Shown here in pieces: positions 11,324 to 27,876 of a stretch of 64,000 bases of DNA (position 1 is the first letter of the stretch; the number at the start of each line of letters is the position of its first letter). The translations under genes and the position numbers were made by a program. Source of the stretch: Mangrovicoccus sp. HB161399 (GTDB taxonomy: Bacteria > Pseudomonadota > Alphaproteobacteria > Rhodobacterales > Rhodobacteraceae); NCBI RefSeq assembly GCF_013184745.1, contig NZ_JAATVU010000002.1, positions 97,999 to 161,998 on the forward strand, read 5' to 3'. The notes below the pieces were generated by a model. That model made no database searches and had not been told where the DNA came from. It worked only from the letters and a program-made list of their open reading frames with translations.

Positions 11324-11776
11324 ATGGCCAAGAAACTGATCGGCACCCTGAAGCTTCAGGTGAAGGCCGGCCAAGCGAACCCGTCCCCGCCCGTCGGCCC
11401 GGCCCTGGGCCAGCGCGGCATCAACATCATGGAATTCTGCAAGGCGTTCAACGCCAAGACGCAGGACATGGAGCCGGGCGCCCCCTGCCCGACCGTGATC
11501 AGCTACTATCAGGACAAGTCGTTCACGATCGACATCAAGACGCCGCCTGCGTCTTACTACCTGAAGAAAGCTGCGGGCCTGAAGCCGGTTGGCAAGCGCA
11601 ACCGTCCGAAGGGCGCCGAGAAGCCCGGCCGCGAAACCATCGCGACCGTCACCGTTGCACAGGTGCGCGAGATCGCCGAGGCCAAGATGAAGGACCTCAG
11701 CGCGAACGACATCGAAGGCGCAATGAAGATCATCCTTGGTTCCGCGCGGACCATGGGCATCGAGGTGAAAGGCTAA
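11324..11776 (+). CDS. rplK: 50S ribosomal protein L11
   Basis: L11 forms the base of the GTPase-associated centre on 23S rRNA. The 150-residue protein has the proline-rich N-terminal switch [16 protein letters not shown] and the C-terminal rRNA-binding domain with GSARTMGI. The ATG at 11324, after AAGGAGAGG, gives the family start [12 protein letters not shown]; the upstream in-frame extension is not needed. Its stop is 3 bp before rplA. Confidence 0.98.
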   Translation: MAKKLIGTLKLQVKAGQANPSPPVGPALGQRGINIMEFCKAFNAKTQDMEPGAPCPTVISYYQDKSFTIDIKTPPASYYLKKAAGLKPVGKRNRPKGAEKPGRETIATVTVAQVREIAEAKMKDLSANDIEGAMKIILGSARTMGIEVKG

Positions 11777-11779
11777 GTC

Positions 11780-12490
11780 ATGGCAAAGCTCGGTAAGCGC
11801 ACCAAAGCCGCCCGCGAAGCCTTCGTCGGCAAGGAAAACCTCTCCGTCGAGGAAGCTGTCGCCCTGATCAAGGGCTCGGCCTCCGCGAAATTCGACGAGA
11901 CCCTCGAGATCGCCATGAACCTCGGCGTCGACCCGCGCCACGCAGACCAGATGGTCCGCGGCGTGGTCACCCTGCCGAACGGCACCGGCAAGACCGTGCG
12001 CGTCGCCGTCTTCGCCCGCGGCGCCAAGGCTGACGAAGCCCTGGCCGCAGGCGCGGACATCGTCGGCGCGGAAGAGCTGATGGAAACGATCCAGGGCGGC
12101 ACGATCGAGTTCGACCGCTGCATCGCGACGCCGGACATGATGCCGATCGTCGGCCGTCTCGGCAAGATCCTCGGCCCGCGCAACCTGATGCCGAACCCGA
12201 AGGTCGGCACCGTGACCATGGACGTGGCCCAGGCCGTGGCGAATGCCAAGGGCGGCGAAGTCCAGTTCAAGGTCGAGAAGGCCGGCGTCATCCACGCAGG
12301 CATCGGCAAGTGCTCCTTCGACGACGCCAAGCTGGCGGAGAACGTCCGTGCCTTCGTCGAGGCCGTGTCGCGCGCCAAGCCGACCGGCGCCAAGGGTGCG
12401 TACCTGAAGAAGATCTCGCTCAGCTCCACCATGGGCCCGGGCGTGTCGGTTGCCGTCGAAGACGCGGCAACGGCAGCTGCCGCCGTCTGA
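11780..12490 (+). CDS. rplA: 50S ribosomal protein L1
   Basis: L1 forms the mobile stalk at the ribosomal E site. In E. coli it also represses translation of the rplK-rplA message. The 236-residue product carries the signature [15 protein letters not shown]. It follows rplK by 3 bp, so the two are translationally linked, and a strong intrinsic terminator 22 bp after its stop closes the secE/nusG/rplK/rplA unit. Confidence 0.98.
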   Translation: MAKLGKRTKAAREAFVGKENLSVEEAVALIKGSASAKFDETLEIAMNLGVDPRHADQMVRGVVTLPNGTGKTVRVAVFARGAKADEALAAGADIVGAEELMETIQGGTIEFDRCIATPDMMPIVGRLGKILGPRNLMPNPKVGTVTMDVAQAVANAKGGEVQFKVEKAGVIHAGIGKCSFDDAKLAENVRAFVEAVSRAKPTGAKGAYLKKISLSSTMGPGVSVAVEDAATAAAAV

Positions 12491-12512
12491 TACGGCGCGG
12501 CACCGATTGCGG

Positions 12513-12541
12513 AGGGCAGCACCTTGCGGTGCTGCCCTTTC
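12513..12541 (+). terminator. Intrinsic terminator after rplA
   Basis: An 11-bp perfect stem (AGGGCAGCACC / GGTGCTGCCCT) with loop TTGC, followed by a short T-run. It separates rplK-rplA from rplJ-rplL-rpoBC, so the latter needs its own promoter. Confidence 0.85.
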
Positions 12542-12958
12542 GCGTTCTCCGGCGGCTGCAGTCCATGCCCGTGGCGCCCGGAATGCAGCTGGTTTGCCCG
12601 GACGGACGGACGCCGCCGCGGAAATTGCCGTCCGCGGACGGACAATCCGGTCAAATCCGCAAGAAGGCCCTTCCCCCCGGAGCGAAAGACCGCTACAGGA
12701 CACGCTCCTGCGGGAATCGGACATTGGCTGATTCCCGTAGTCTGTCCGAGACGGAGGGTGCGTCGAGGGAAGCCGCCAGGGGCTGACCGAAGGCGCTTAA
12801 TGTCCTTCCTGAGATGGGGATCGAGACGTTTCTCTGGGACCAGGAAATTCCTGTTCTCTGGCGATCTGGCCTCGGGACCATCAGCGGACCCGAACGTCGG
12901 GCCCTGTGCCCGGCAGACATGAGCCGAGGGGGCAACCCCTCAAACTTGGAGCAAAACT
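12542..12958 (+). promoter_or_regulatory. rplJ leader (probable L10-binding autoregulatory region)
   Basis: A 417-bp stretch with no supported gene lies between the rplA terminator and rplJ. It should hold the rplJ promoter and, as in other bacteria, an L10(L12)4-binding leader. Visible structure near its end: CGGGC-CCTGT-GCCCG, then a 6-bp GAGGGG/CCCCTC stem closed by a GCAA GNRA-type tetraloop (12926-12941), ending 17 nt before the GTG start. The assignment to the L10 leader is by position, not by a matched consensus. Confidence 0.5.
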
Positions 12959-13477
12959 GTGGATAGAGCCCAGAAAGAGAAAGTGGTCGAGGAACTCGGC
13001 CAGATCTTCGAAAGCTCTGGCGTCGTGGTGGTTGCACACTACGCGGGTCTCACGGTTGCCGAAATGCAGGATCTGCGGGCGCGCATGCGCGATGCCGGCG
13101 GATTCGTGCGTGTTGCCAAGAACAGGCTCGCCAAGATCGCCCTGAAGGACACTCCGGCGGAAGCCATGGGTGACCTGCTGACGGGCATGACCGTGCTGTC
13201 CTATTCCGAGGATCCTGTGGCTGCGGCCAAGGCTGCCGAGGATTTCGCCAAGGGGAACGACAAGTTCCAGATTCTTGGCGGCGCAATGGGTGGCACGGTG
13301 CTGGACCGGAACGGTGTGAAGACCGTGTCCCAGATGCCGTCGCGCGAGGAGCTCATCGCTTCCATCGTCGGCTGCATCGGTGCACCTGCTTCGAACATCG
13401 CCGGTGCCATTGGCGCGCCTGCAAGCAACATCGCAAGCATCCTTTCGACAATCGAGGAGCGCGGCGAGGCCGCGTGA
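12959..13477 (+). CDS. rplJ: 50S ribosomal protein L10
   Basis: L10 anchors the L7/L12 dimers to the ribosomal stalk and represses its own message. The 172-residue protein starts at a GTG ([13 protein letters not shown]), with GGAG placed upstream. The globular domain is followed by a C-terminal helix that contains an internal repeat, two consecutive IGAPASNIA units, likely part of the L7/L12-docking tail. It lies 68 bp before rplL. Confidence 0.96.
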   Translation: MDRAQKEKVVEELGQIFESSGVVVVAHYAGLTVAEMQDLRARMRDAGGFVRVAKNRLAKIALKDTPAEAMGDLLTGMTVLSYSEDPVAAAKAAEDFAKGNDKFQILGGAMGGTVLDRNGVKTVSQMPSREELIASIVGCIGAPASNIAGAIGAPASNIASILSTIEERGEAA

Positions 13478-13545
13478 CATGGGAACCGCGTGGGGTTGGA
13501 ACACTTCGCGTTGGAACACATATCTAGATATACGGAACCAGAGAA

Positions 13546-13926
13546 ATGGCTGATCTGAAAGCACTCGCAGAGCAAATCGTCAACCTGACCCTGCTCGAAG
13601 CACAAGAACTGAAAACCATCCTGAAGGATGAGTACGGCATCGAGCCCGCAGCGGGCGGCGCCGTCATGATGGCAGGCCCGGCAGCCGACGCAGGCGCGGC
13701 CGCAGCCGAAGAGCAGACCGAATTCGACGTGATCCTGAAAGAAGCAGGCGCCGAGAAGATCAAGGTCATCAAAGAAGTCCGCGGCATCACCGGCCTGGGC
13801 CTCAAGGAAGCAAAAGAGCTGGTCGAAGCCGGTGGCAAAGCCGTCAAGGAGCAGGTCTCCAAAGACGAAGCCAACGACATCAAGGCGAAGCTGGAAGCAG
13901 TCGGCGCCGTCGTCGAGCTCAAGTAA
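13546..13926 (+). CDS. rplL: 50S ribosomal protein L7/L12
   Basis: An acidic stalk protein of 126 residues that recruits translation GTPases. It has an N-terminal dimerisation domain, an Ala/Gly-rich hinge (about residues 36-56), and a C-terminal domain with [22 protein letters not shown] run of A-rich sequence and AGAGAA before the ATG suits the high expression expected of this multi-copy protein. Confidence 0.98.
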   Translation: MADLKALAEQIVNLTLLEAQELKTILKDEYGIEPAAGGAVMMAGPAADAGAAAAEEQTEFDVILKEAGAEKIKVIKEVRGITGLGLKEAKELVEAGGKAVKEQVSKDEANDIKAKLEAVGAVVELK

Positions 13927-13969
13927 TCGCGCACGCGCATGTCGCGTAGCTGATTGCACTATTCGGTGG

Positions 13970-14047
13970 CTGGATCCGGATTTTCCGGGTCCAGCTATCC
14001 GCGTCTTGGAGAGGGGCCTGCCTCGTGCAAGCCCCGGCCCCTCTCCA
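13970..14047 (+). promoter_or_regulatory. Two tandem hairpins in the rplL-rpoB spacer
   Basis: The first (13970-13994) is an 11-bp stem, CTGGATCCGGA / TCCGGGTCCAG, with a T3 loop. The second (14007-14047) is a 12-bp perfect stem, TGGAGAGGGGCC / GGCCCCTCTCCA, with a 17-base loop. Neither is followed by T's. In E. coli this spacer holds a partial attenuator and an RNase III site that lower rpoBC relative to rplJL; these hairpins are good candidates for the same job. Confidence 0.55.
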
Positions 14048-14179
14048 GGGTGCGGACCGGTCGAGCGGCTCCCTTTGGGACGGGAGCCAGGAATGGACCG
14101 ATCCCCCTGATTTCATCGGCGTGCGGCCGGCCACCCCACCGGCCTGCGCGTTGGCGAAACACGAAAGGTGACGACGCGC

Positions 14180-18316
<4,137 letters not shown>

Positions 18317-18331
18317 CCGGGTTTTCCCCCG

Positions 18332-18351
18332 GGCGGGCCTCCGGGCCCGCC
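18332..18351 (+). other. Intercistronic hairpin between rpoB and rpoC
   Basis: An 8-bp perfect stem GGCGGGCC / GGCCCGCC with loop TCCG lies in the 69-bp spacer. It has the same stem as the fusA-tuf spacer. There is no T-run, so transcription is expected to continue into rpoC. Confidence 0.5.
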
Positions 18352-18385
18352 GCTCCATTTTCCGCGCAATTTCAAGGATAGCCCA

Positions 18386-22669
<4,284 letters not shown>

Positions 22670-22693
22670 CGCGTCCCGCAGCTACAGACATGC

Positions 22694-22724
22694 AAAACCC
22701 CCGCTTCGGCGGGGGTTTTCTTTT
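22694..22724 (+). terminator. Intrinsic terminator after rpoC
   Basis: A perfect stem CCCCCGC / GCGGGGG with loop TTCG, flanked by AAAA and TTTTCTTTT. It ends the rpoBC unit; rpsL does not follow, unlike the common rif-str order. Confidence 0.92.
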
Positions 22725-22902
22725 GCCCGGCCTCCAGGCGCGGCACCCGCTGGCCGGGACATGTCTCTCCCGTGTCCCGGACCGGGCAGGCTGCCCGCGG
22801 GAACGGATGGCAAATTTCAGGAAAAGATCGAATGCGGCTTCAGGCGGTATCCGTTGGGCCCGCCCGCAGGCAGGCCCTCCGGTTCCGGATCGTCCGCCGG
22901 CG

Positions 22903-23478
22903 CTACTTGCCGCAGGCCCTCAGCTGCTGCTTGTAGGCATAGGCGCGGCTCTCGACGCTGGAAGCCACGCTCAGGAGCCAGGGCTTCGAGTTGTAGCTGC
23001 CGCGCGCGTAGCCGCCGCGCCCCTCGTGATAGGCCAGGTACTGGCGCTTGGCGTCGCTCTTCGGGATTCCGAGCGTGCGCCAGCTGGCATCCATGTACCA
23101 GCCGATGAAATCGGTCGCGTCGCGGATGTTGCTCCGCTTGGCGCCGCTGCGGCCCGGACCGCGGCGGTATTCGTCCCAGGTCCCGTCCAGCGCCTGCGCA
23201 TAGCCGTAGGCCGAGGACTGCCGCCCCATCGGAATCACCCCGAGACCCCATTGGTAGGGCGTCCGCGCGTTGTCCTTGAACCGGCTTTCCTGGTGGATCG
23301 TGGCCATCTGCACATGCACCGGCACGCCCCATTTTCGCTCGGTCTTCTTCATGGCCCGGTAGATATCTGCCCTCTGGCTGGCGATGCTGCAGGCATTGTC
23401 CAGATTCCGCGGCGGAGCTTTCCCGCCGCAGGCTGCAAGGCCCAGACACAACCCGAGCGCGATCAGACGACTGCTCAT
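22903..23478 (-). CDS. Transglycosylase SLT-like lipoprotein
   Basis: A predicted outer-membrane or periplasmic lipoprotein of 191 residues. A signal peptide ends in the lipobox LAAC (Cys17). The mature part has a lysozyme-like SLT pattern: HQESRF with the presumed catalytic Glu, then AYGYAQALDGTWDEYRR. The likely role is peptidoglycan cleavage during wall growth. The ATG at 23478 is chosen because it opens the signal peptide and has GAGG before it; the frame continues 14 codons upstream. It is convergent with rpoC. Confidence 0.75.
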   Translation of the reverse strand: MSSRLIALGLCLGLAACGGKAPPRNLDNACSIASQRADIYRAMKKTERKWGVPVHVQMATIHQESRFKDNARTPYQWGLGVIPMGRQSSAYGYAQALDGTWDEYRRGPGRSGAKRSNIRDATDFIGWYMDASWRTLGIPKSDAKRQYLAYHEGRGGYARGSYNSKPWLLSVASSVESRAYAYKQQLRACGK

Positions 23479-23568
23479 CTCTGCCTCGTGTTTATTTCTT
23501 GCTTTCTTTGGGCAGAGCATATCCCAGATTGCCGGCGCCGGGAAAGCAAAACCGTCCGCCGGGGCGGC

Positions 23569-24450
23569 TCAGAGAACCAGCGCCAGCAGCAGCGGCAGCG
23601 CGGCGATCGACATCGTGGTCGAGACAACGACCAGACCTGCCACGGCATGGGCATCGGCGCCGTATTTCTCCGCCAGCATGTAGGAGGTCACCGCGATCGG
23701 CGTGGACAGCTGCAGAACCAGGACCGCGCGCGCCACCGGGTCGAGACCGAACAGCGTGCCCAGCAGCCAGCCCAGCCCGGCGCAGGCGACGATCTTCAGC
23801 GCCGACAGCCCCACCGCCAGCCACACGCCGCCGGGGCGCAGCCGCGCGACCGCCACCCCGAGCGTGATCAGCATCAGCGGAATCGCCATCTGTCCGGTCA
23901 GTTCCAGCGTGTTGGTGACCGCGGGCGGCGTCTTCCAGCCCTGCCAGAGGAACACCGCCCCCAGCGCAGTTGCAGCGACGATCGGTTCCTTCAGCACTTT
24001 GCCGAGCCCGCCCCCGCCCGCGACGATCCAGATCCCGAAGGTGAAGGACCACAGGATCATCACCGCGAAGACCACTACCGCATAGTCGAACCCGGTCGGC
24101 CCGAAGGCGAAGAGCGCCAGCGGCAGGCCGAGATTGCCGGTATTGCCGAAGATCAGCGGCCCCAGATAGGTGCGCTGGCTGAGCTTGCCGAGCGCCAGCA
24201 GCGCCGCGAAGCCCAGCGACAGCAGACCGTAGGCCGCCACCGAAGCAAGGGTCAGCGAGCGGATCGCGGAGGGGTCGATCTCGGTCTTCATCAGCGCCGT
24301 GAAGATCAGGCAGGGCACGCCGAGCGTCATCGTCAGGCGGGTGACGAACTGGACGCTGTATTCCAGCCCCATCCGGACCCAGGCAAAGCCGACGATCGCA
24401 AGGGCGATCACCGGCGTGACGACTTCGAGGACTTTCAGGAAGAGTTCCAC
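23569..24450 (-). CDS. AEC-family (auxin efflux carrier-like) permease
   Basis: Inner-membrane protein of about 293 residues with roughly ten helices in two repeats. The N-terminus LFLKVLEVVTPVIALAIVGF and the later TLELTGQMAIPLMLITLGVA segment fit the AEC family, which exports small carboxylates or similar compounds. Substrate unknown. The open frame starts at a TTG (24471), but the GTG at 24450 gives the family-type N-terminus, so it is used here. It is divergent from hspQ across about 90 bp. Confidence 0.85.
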   Translation of the reverse strand: MELFLKVLEVVTPVIALAIVGFAWVRMGLEYSVQFVTRLTMTLGVPCLIFTALMKTEIDPSAIRSLTLASVAAYGLLSLGFAALLALGKLSQRTYLGPLIFGNTGNLGLPLALFAFGPTGFDYAVVVFAVMILWSFTFGIWIVAGGGGLGKVLKEPIVAATALGAVFLWQGWKTPPAVTNTLELTGQMAIPLMLITLGVAVARLRPGGVWLAVGLSALKIVACAGLGWLLGTLFGLDPVARAVLVLQLSTPIAVTSYMLAEKYGADAHAVAGLVVVSTTMSIAALPLLLALVL

Positions 24451-24541
24451 GCGCTCTGGTCTCCGCGGCAAAAATATGACATGACGCGGTCTCGAACACG
24501 GCCGCCCGGGCCGGTTCTATGTCGTAACGGGGTGCAAGGTC

Positions 24542-24868
24542 ATGCTGAAAACTCAGGCCAAGTACAGACTGGGACAGGTTGTCCGCCATCGCAAGCACCC
24601 GTTCCGCGGCGTGGTCTTCGATGTCGACGCCATCTTCTCGAATACCGAGGAGTGGTACGACGCGATTCCCGAAGACAGCCGCCCGTCGAAGGACCAGCCC
24701 TTCTACCACCTTCTCGCCGAGAACGACCAGAGCTACTACGTGGCCTATGTCTCCGAGCAGAACCTGGAACCGGACCACAGCGGCGAGCCGATCGACCACC
24801 CCGACGTGGTCGACATGTTCGGCGACTACGCCGACGGCGCCTACGAGCTGCACGCGCAGATGAACTGA
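24542..24868 (+). CDS. hspQ: Heat-shock protein HspQ
   Basis: A 108-residue cytosolic hemimethylated-DNA-binding/YccV-type protein. In E. coli HspQ acts as a specificity factor for Lon protease and a heat-induced regulator of DnaA stability. Family segments are clear: KYRLGQVVRHRKHPFRGVVF near the start, then EEWYDAIPEDSRPSKDQPFY. It is a single gene, divergent from the AEC permease and convergent with the gamma-glutamyltransferase. Confidence 0.92.
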   Translation: MLKTQAKYRLGQVVRHRKHPFRGVVFDVDAIFSNTEEWYDAIPEDSRPSKDQPFYHLLAENDQSYYVAYVSEQNLEPDHSGEPIDHPDVVDMFGDYADGAYELHAQMN

Positions 24869-24884
24869 GCCCCGCGCGCTCCGC

Positions 24885-26465
24885 CTACCAGCCGAGCGCG
24901 CAGCCGTCCTTGCGCGGGTCCGAGGCGCCTTCGAGAATTCCGTTGCGGTAGTCGATGCGGATTGCCTGCGCGCCGCCGAGCGGCCGCTCGCGGAAGGCGA
25001 CTTCATGGCCCATGTAGCCCAGTTCCATCGCCACCGCCTTTGAATAGCCTTCCTCCAGCATCACGGTGCCATTCTCCCAGAAGCAGCGCGGCGAGTCGAT
25101 CGCGGCCTGCAGCGGCATGCCGAAATCCACCAGGTTGGTAAGGAAGCGGACATGGCCGGTCGGCTGGTAGGCCCCGCCCATCACGCCGAAGACCGTGCTG
25201 ACCTTGCCGCCCTCGCGCAGCATCGCCGGAATGATCGTGTGCATCGGCCGCTTGCCGCCGGCCGCCTCGTTGGGATGGCCGGGCTGCAGGCTGAATCCCG
25301 CGCCGCGGTTTTGGAACAGGATGCCGAATTCCGGCGAGGCGATGCCGGAGCCGAAGCTGTGGAAGATCGAGACGATCAGCGAGACCGCCATCAGGTTGCG
25401 GTCGACCACGCAGAGATAGACCGTCTCGCGGTGGATTTCCCCGGCCTGCGCCAGCGCCATCGGCTTCGCATTGTATTCGTCGATCAGCGCCGCCAGCTTG
25501 CCGGCGGTCTCCCCGGAAAGCATGTGGTCCAGCCGCCGGACATGGTCCGGATCGGCAAGGAACCGGTCGCGCGCGTCATAGGCCAGCTTGGCCGCCTCGA
25601 TTTCCAGATGCGCCCGCCAGGGGTCGAGCGGGTCGTTCTCCGCCAGGTCGAACTTGTTGAGGATGTTGGTCATCAGGATCGCCGTCGCGCCCTGCCCGTT
25701 CGGCGCATGCTCCAGCAGCTCGACATCCCAGTAGCGGCCCGAAATCGGGACGCCGCGGCTGCAGCGCGTGGCCGCGAAATCCTCCAGCGTATGCGGTCCG
25801 CCCGCAGCGCGCAGCGCCGCGACCATGTCGTCGGCCACCTCGCCTTCGTAGAACCCGGCCCGGCCCTCGGCCGCGATGCGCCGGAGCACCTCGGCCTGGC
25901 GCGGCGCGCGGAAGATCTGGCCCTGCAGCGGCGGCTTGCCGCCGGGCAGGTAGAACCCCCTCGCCGTTTCGCCGAGCACGCCGTGATCCTCGCGCCAGTC
26001 AAGGGCCACCCGCGGCGCGACCGGAATGCCCTCCTCGGCATAGCGCACGGCCGGGGCGAGGACGGCGCCGAGTTCCATTTTTCCCCAGCTTTCGTGCATG
26101 TGGCAGAAGGCGTCGACCGCCCCCGGAACCGTGACCGAGACGGCATCGTGCCGCGGCATCGCATCGTGCCCGGCCGCGCGCAGCGCCTCCGCCGATAGCC
26201 CGGCAGGCGCCCGGCCCGACCCGTTCAGCGCGATGACCTCGTCGCTGCCGGGCAGCTTGACCAGCGCGAAGCAGTCACCGCCCAGCCCCGTCATCTGCGG
26301 CTCGGCAATGCCCAGAACCGCCGCCGCCGCGACCGCCGCGTCGACGGCATTGCCGCCGGCTTCGAGAATGGAGACCGCCGTCTTCGATGCAAGGGGATGC
26401 GAGGTGGCGCACATGCCGTTCGCGGCAAGGACGGGCGAACGCCCCGGCAAGTGAAAGTTTCTCAC
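24885..26465 (-). CDS. Gamma-glutamyltransferase family protein
   Basis: An Ntn-hydrolase of about 526 residues. The family self-cleaves before a Thr that becomes the nucleophile; here the candidate is in HRETVYLCVVD (about residue 349). Other family segments are GGNAVDAAVA and GLGGDCFAL. The substrate could be glutathione or gamma-glutamyl compounds, or an oxamate-type amide as in HpxW relatives. No export signal is obvious. Several in-frame starts exist; the GTG at 26465 (MRNFHLPGRSPVLAANG) has GGAG 9 nt upstream and fits relatives. Confidence 0.85.
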   Translation of the reverse strand: MRNFHLPGRSPVLAANGMCATSHPLASKTAVSILEAGGNAVDAAVAAAAVLGIAEPQMTGLGGDCFALVKLPGSDEVIALNGSGRAPAGLSAEALRAAGHDAMPRHDAVSVTVPGAVDAFCHMHESWGKMELGAVLAPAVRYAEEGIPVAPRVALDWREDHGVLGETARGFYLPGGKPPLQGQIFRAPRQAEVLRRIAAEGRAGFYEGEVADDMVAALRAAGGPHTLEDFAATRCSRGVPISGRYWDVELLEHAPNGQGATAILMTNILNKFDLAENDPLDPWRAHLEIEAAKLAYDARDRFLADPDHVRRLDHMLSGETAGKLAALIDEYNAKPMALAQAGEIHRETVYLCVVDRNLMAVSLIVSIFHSFGSGIASPEFGILFQNRGAGFSLQPGHPNEAAGGKRPMHTIIPAMLREGGKVSTVFGVMGGAYQPTGHVRFLTNLVDFGMPLQAAIDSPRCFWENGTVMLEEGYSKAVAMELGYMGHEVAFRERPLGGAQAIRIDYRNGILEGASDPRKDGCALGW

Positions 26466-26510
26466 GGACACAGTCTCCACCAACTCCCTGGGGGGCGGTC
26501 CCCCGCGGGA

Positions 26511-27005
26511 TCACGCTTCGGATGCGGGCCGGCCCAGTCCCAGGCCGAACCGGACGATGTTCTTCCCGTCCTGGCGGGCATAGCTCAGCTCTTCCACCAG
26601 CTCGCGGATCAGGAACCAGCCGAAGCCGCCCTCGGGGAGATCCTGTCGCGCGACGTCCGTCGCGGCAAGTCCCTTCTCGGGCAGCCGGTCGCCCGGCATC
26701 GGTCCGCCGCCGTCGCTGATCGTGCAGACGAGGCGCGTCTTCCGCCTCTCGCATTCCAGCTCGATCCCGCCTTCGGCCCCGGGATCATAGGCATGTTCGA
26801 CGATGTTGTTCAGCAGTTCGGCCAGCACGATCTCCGCCGTTCCGATCTCCGGCTCGGCGAGTCCCAGCCGGGGCAATTCCCCGCGCAGCCGGAGCAGGGC
26901 CTGCCGGACCGCTTCGCTCCCCGCCGGGAAGGCCATCCGGAAATGGGGCGCGGCCCCCTCCGCATCGCCATCCACCTCGACGCAATCCGCCGCGTCAGGA
27001 GGCAT
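26511..27005 (-). CDS. RsbW-like ATP-binding anti-sigma/serine kinase
   Basis: A 164-residue GHKL-type ATPase. The N-box EIVLAELLNNIVEHAYD, the G1 box DGGGPMPG and the G2 box GGFGWFLIRELVEELSY are all visible. Such proteins bind a sigma factor, or phosphorylate a partner STAS antagonist on serine. It overlaps the upstream STAS gene by 11 bp, so the pair is translationally coupled. No PP2C phosphatase or sigma-factor gene lies nearby in the window. Confidence 0.88.
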   Translation of the reverse strand: MPPDAADCVEVDGDAEGAAPHFRMAFPAGSEAVRQALLRLRGELPRLGLAEPEIGTAEIVLAELLNNIVEHAYDPGAEGGIELECERRKTRLVCTISDGGGPMPGDRLPEKGLAATDVARQDLPEGGFGWFLIRELVEELSYARQDGKNIVRFGLGLGRPASEA

Positions 27006-27339
27006 CCGCGCAGGATCCGCTCGCCTGTTGCAGCGTCTCGTGGATCGGAAAGACCTTGTCCATCCGGGTCAGCCGGAACACCTTGGACACGGTTGGCGAC
27101 AGCGCCACGAGTTCCAGCGTCTGATCCGCCTCCAGCTGCTTCAGCGCGGCGACGATGGCGCCCAGCCCGCTGCTGTCGACGAAATCGACCTTCGACAGGT
27201 CGAGCAGGATCCGGCCCGACGTGCCGGCCGTCAGTTCCCGCATTCTGTCCTTGAACTGGATCGCCACGGAGGCGTCGATCCGCGAGTCGCCGACCGTGAC
27301 CAGCAGGCCGAAGGGTTGTTCCGTAGATTCCAGCTTCAT
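26995..27339 (-). CDS. STAS-domain anti-sigma factor antagonist
   Basis: A 114-residue SpoIIAA/RsbV-like protein. The phospho-acceptor motif DSSGLGAI lies near residues 54-61. It probably switches partners with the adjacent kinase: unphosphorylated it titrates the kinase, phosphorylated it releases it. First gene of a two-gene unit. In alphaproteobacteria such modules often serve cell-envelope or stress responses, but the output here cannot be read. Confidence 0.9.
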   Translation of the reverse strand: MKLESTEQPFGLLVTVGDSRIDASVAIQFKDRMRELTAGTSGRILLDLSKVDFVDSSGLGAIVAALKQLEADQTLELVALSPTVSKVFRLTRMDKVFPIHETLQQASGSCADAS

Positions 27340-27471
27340 GTTCCACCTCGCAGTTGCGCGCTGTGGAAGGCTAGGCGGCAGACCTTAACACGGGCTGATC
27401 CGTCCCGCAGGGAACCTCGGGAATTGCGGCCGAGTTGAGGACAATTTTACCGATCTTCCGCCGGGCGCGGC

Positions 27472-27825
27472 TCAGCGCAGGTTCAGCACCGCCGCCTCGC
27501 CGGTCCCCCGGTCGGAGGCGAAGCGCAGCCGGTCGCCGTCGATCGCGACCTGCTGGCAATTGTGCGGAAAGCTGCGCGCCCCCCAGGCGAGATCGCGGCA
27601 GAAATAGCCGTCCTGCCAGCGCCACTGTCCCGTCACGTCGCGGCCGAAGGCGCGGCCCGCGATGGCGCCGCCCTGGGTGACCGTCAGGCTGACCCCCAGC
27701 CGGGTCAGCTCCCGGCCGCTGACCAGCGACCTGAACTCGGATTCCTTCTGGACCACCCGGAACTCCGCCCGCGCCGGAGACGCCGCGAGCAGGGCCAGGA
27801 GGACGGCTGCAAATGCCCGTGCCAT
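27472..27825 (-). CDS. Exported protein of unknown function
   Basis: A 117-residue protein with a clear signal peptide (residues 1-20, cleavage after SPARA). I do not recognise the family. The mature domain is about 97 residues with two cysteines in the segment FCRDLAWGARSFPHNCQQ, which could form a disulfide in the periplasm. GGAGGAA precedes the ATG. It lies 51 bp after dapB on the same strand, so it may be co-transcribed. Confidence 0.7.
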   Translation of the reverse strand: MARAFAAVLLALLAASPARAEFRVVQKESEFRSLVSGRELTRLGVSLTVTQGGAIAGRAFGRDVTGQWRWQDGYFCRDLAWGARSFPHNCQQVAIDGDRLRFASDRGTGEAAVLNLR

Positions 27826-27876
27826 GGGTTCCTCCGCCTGTTTCCTTTCGGGATACGCAGGCGGAGGCCGTCCGGA

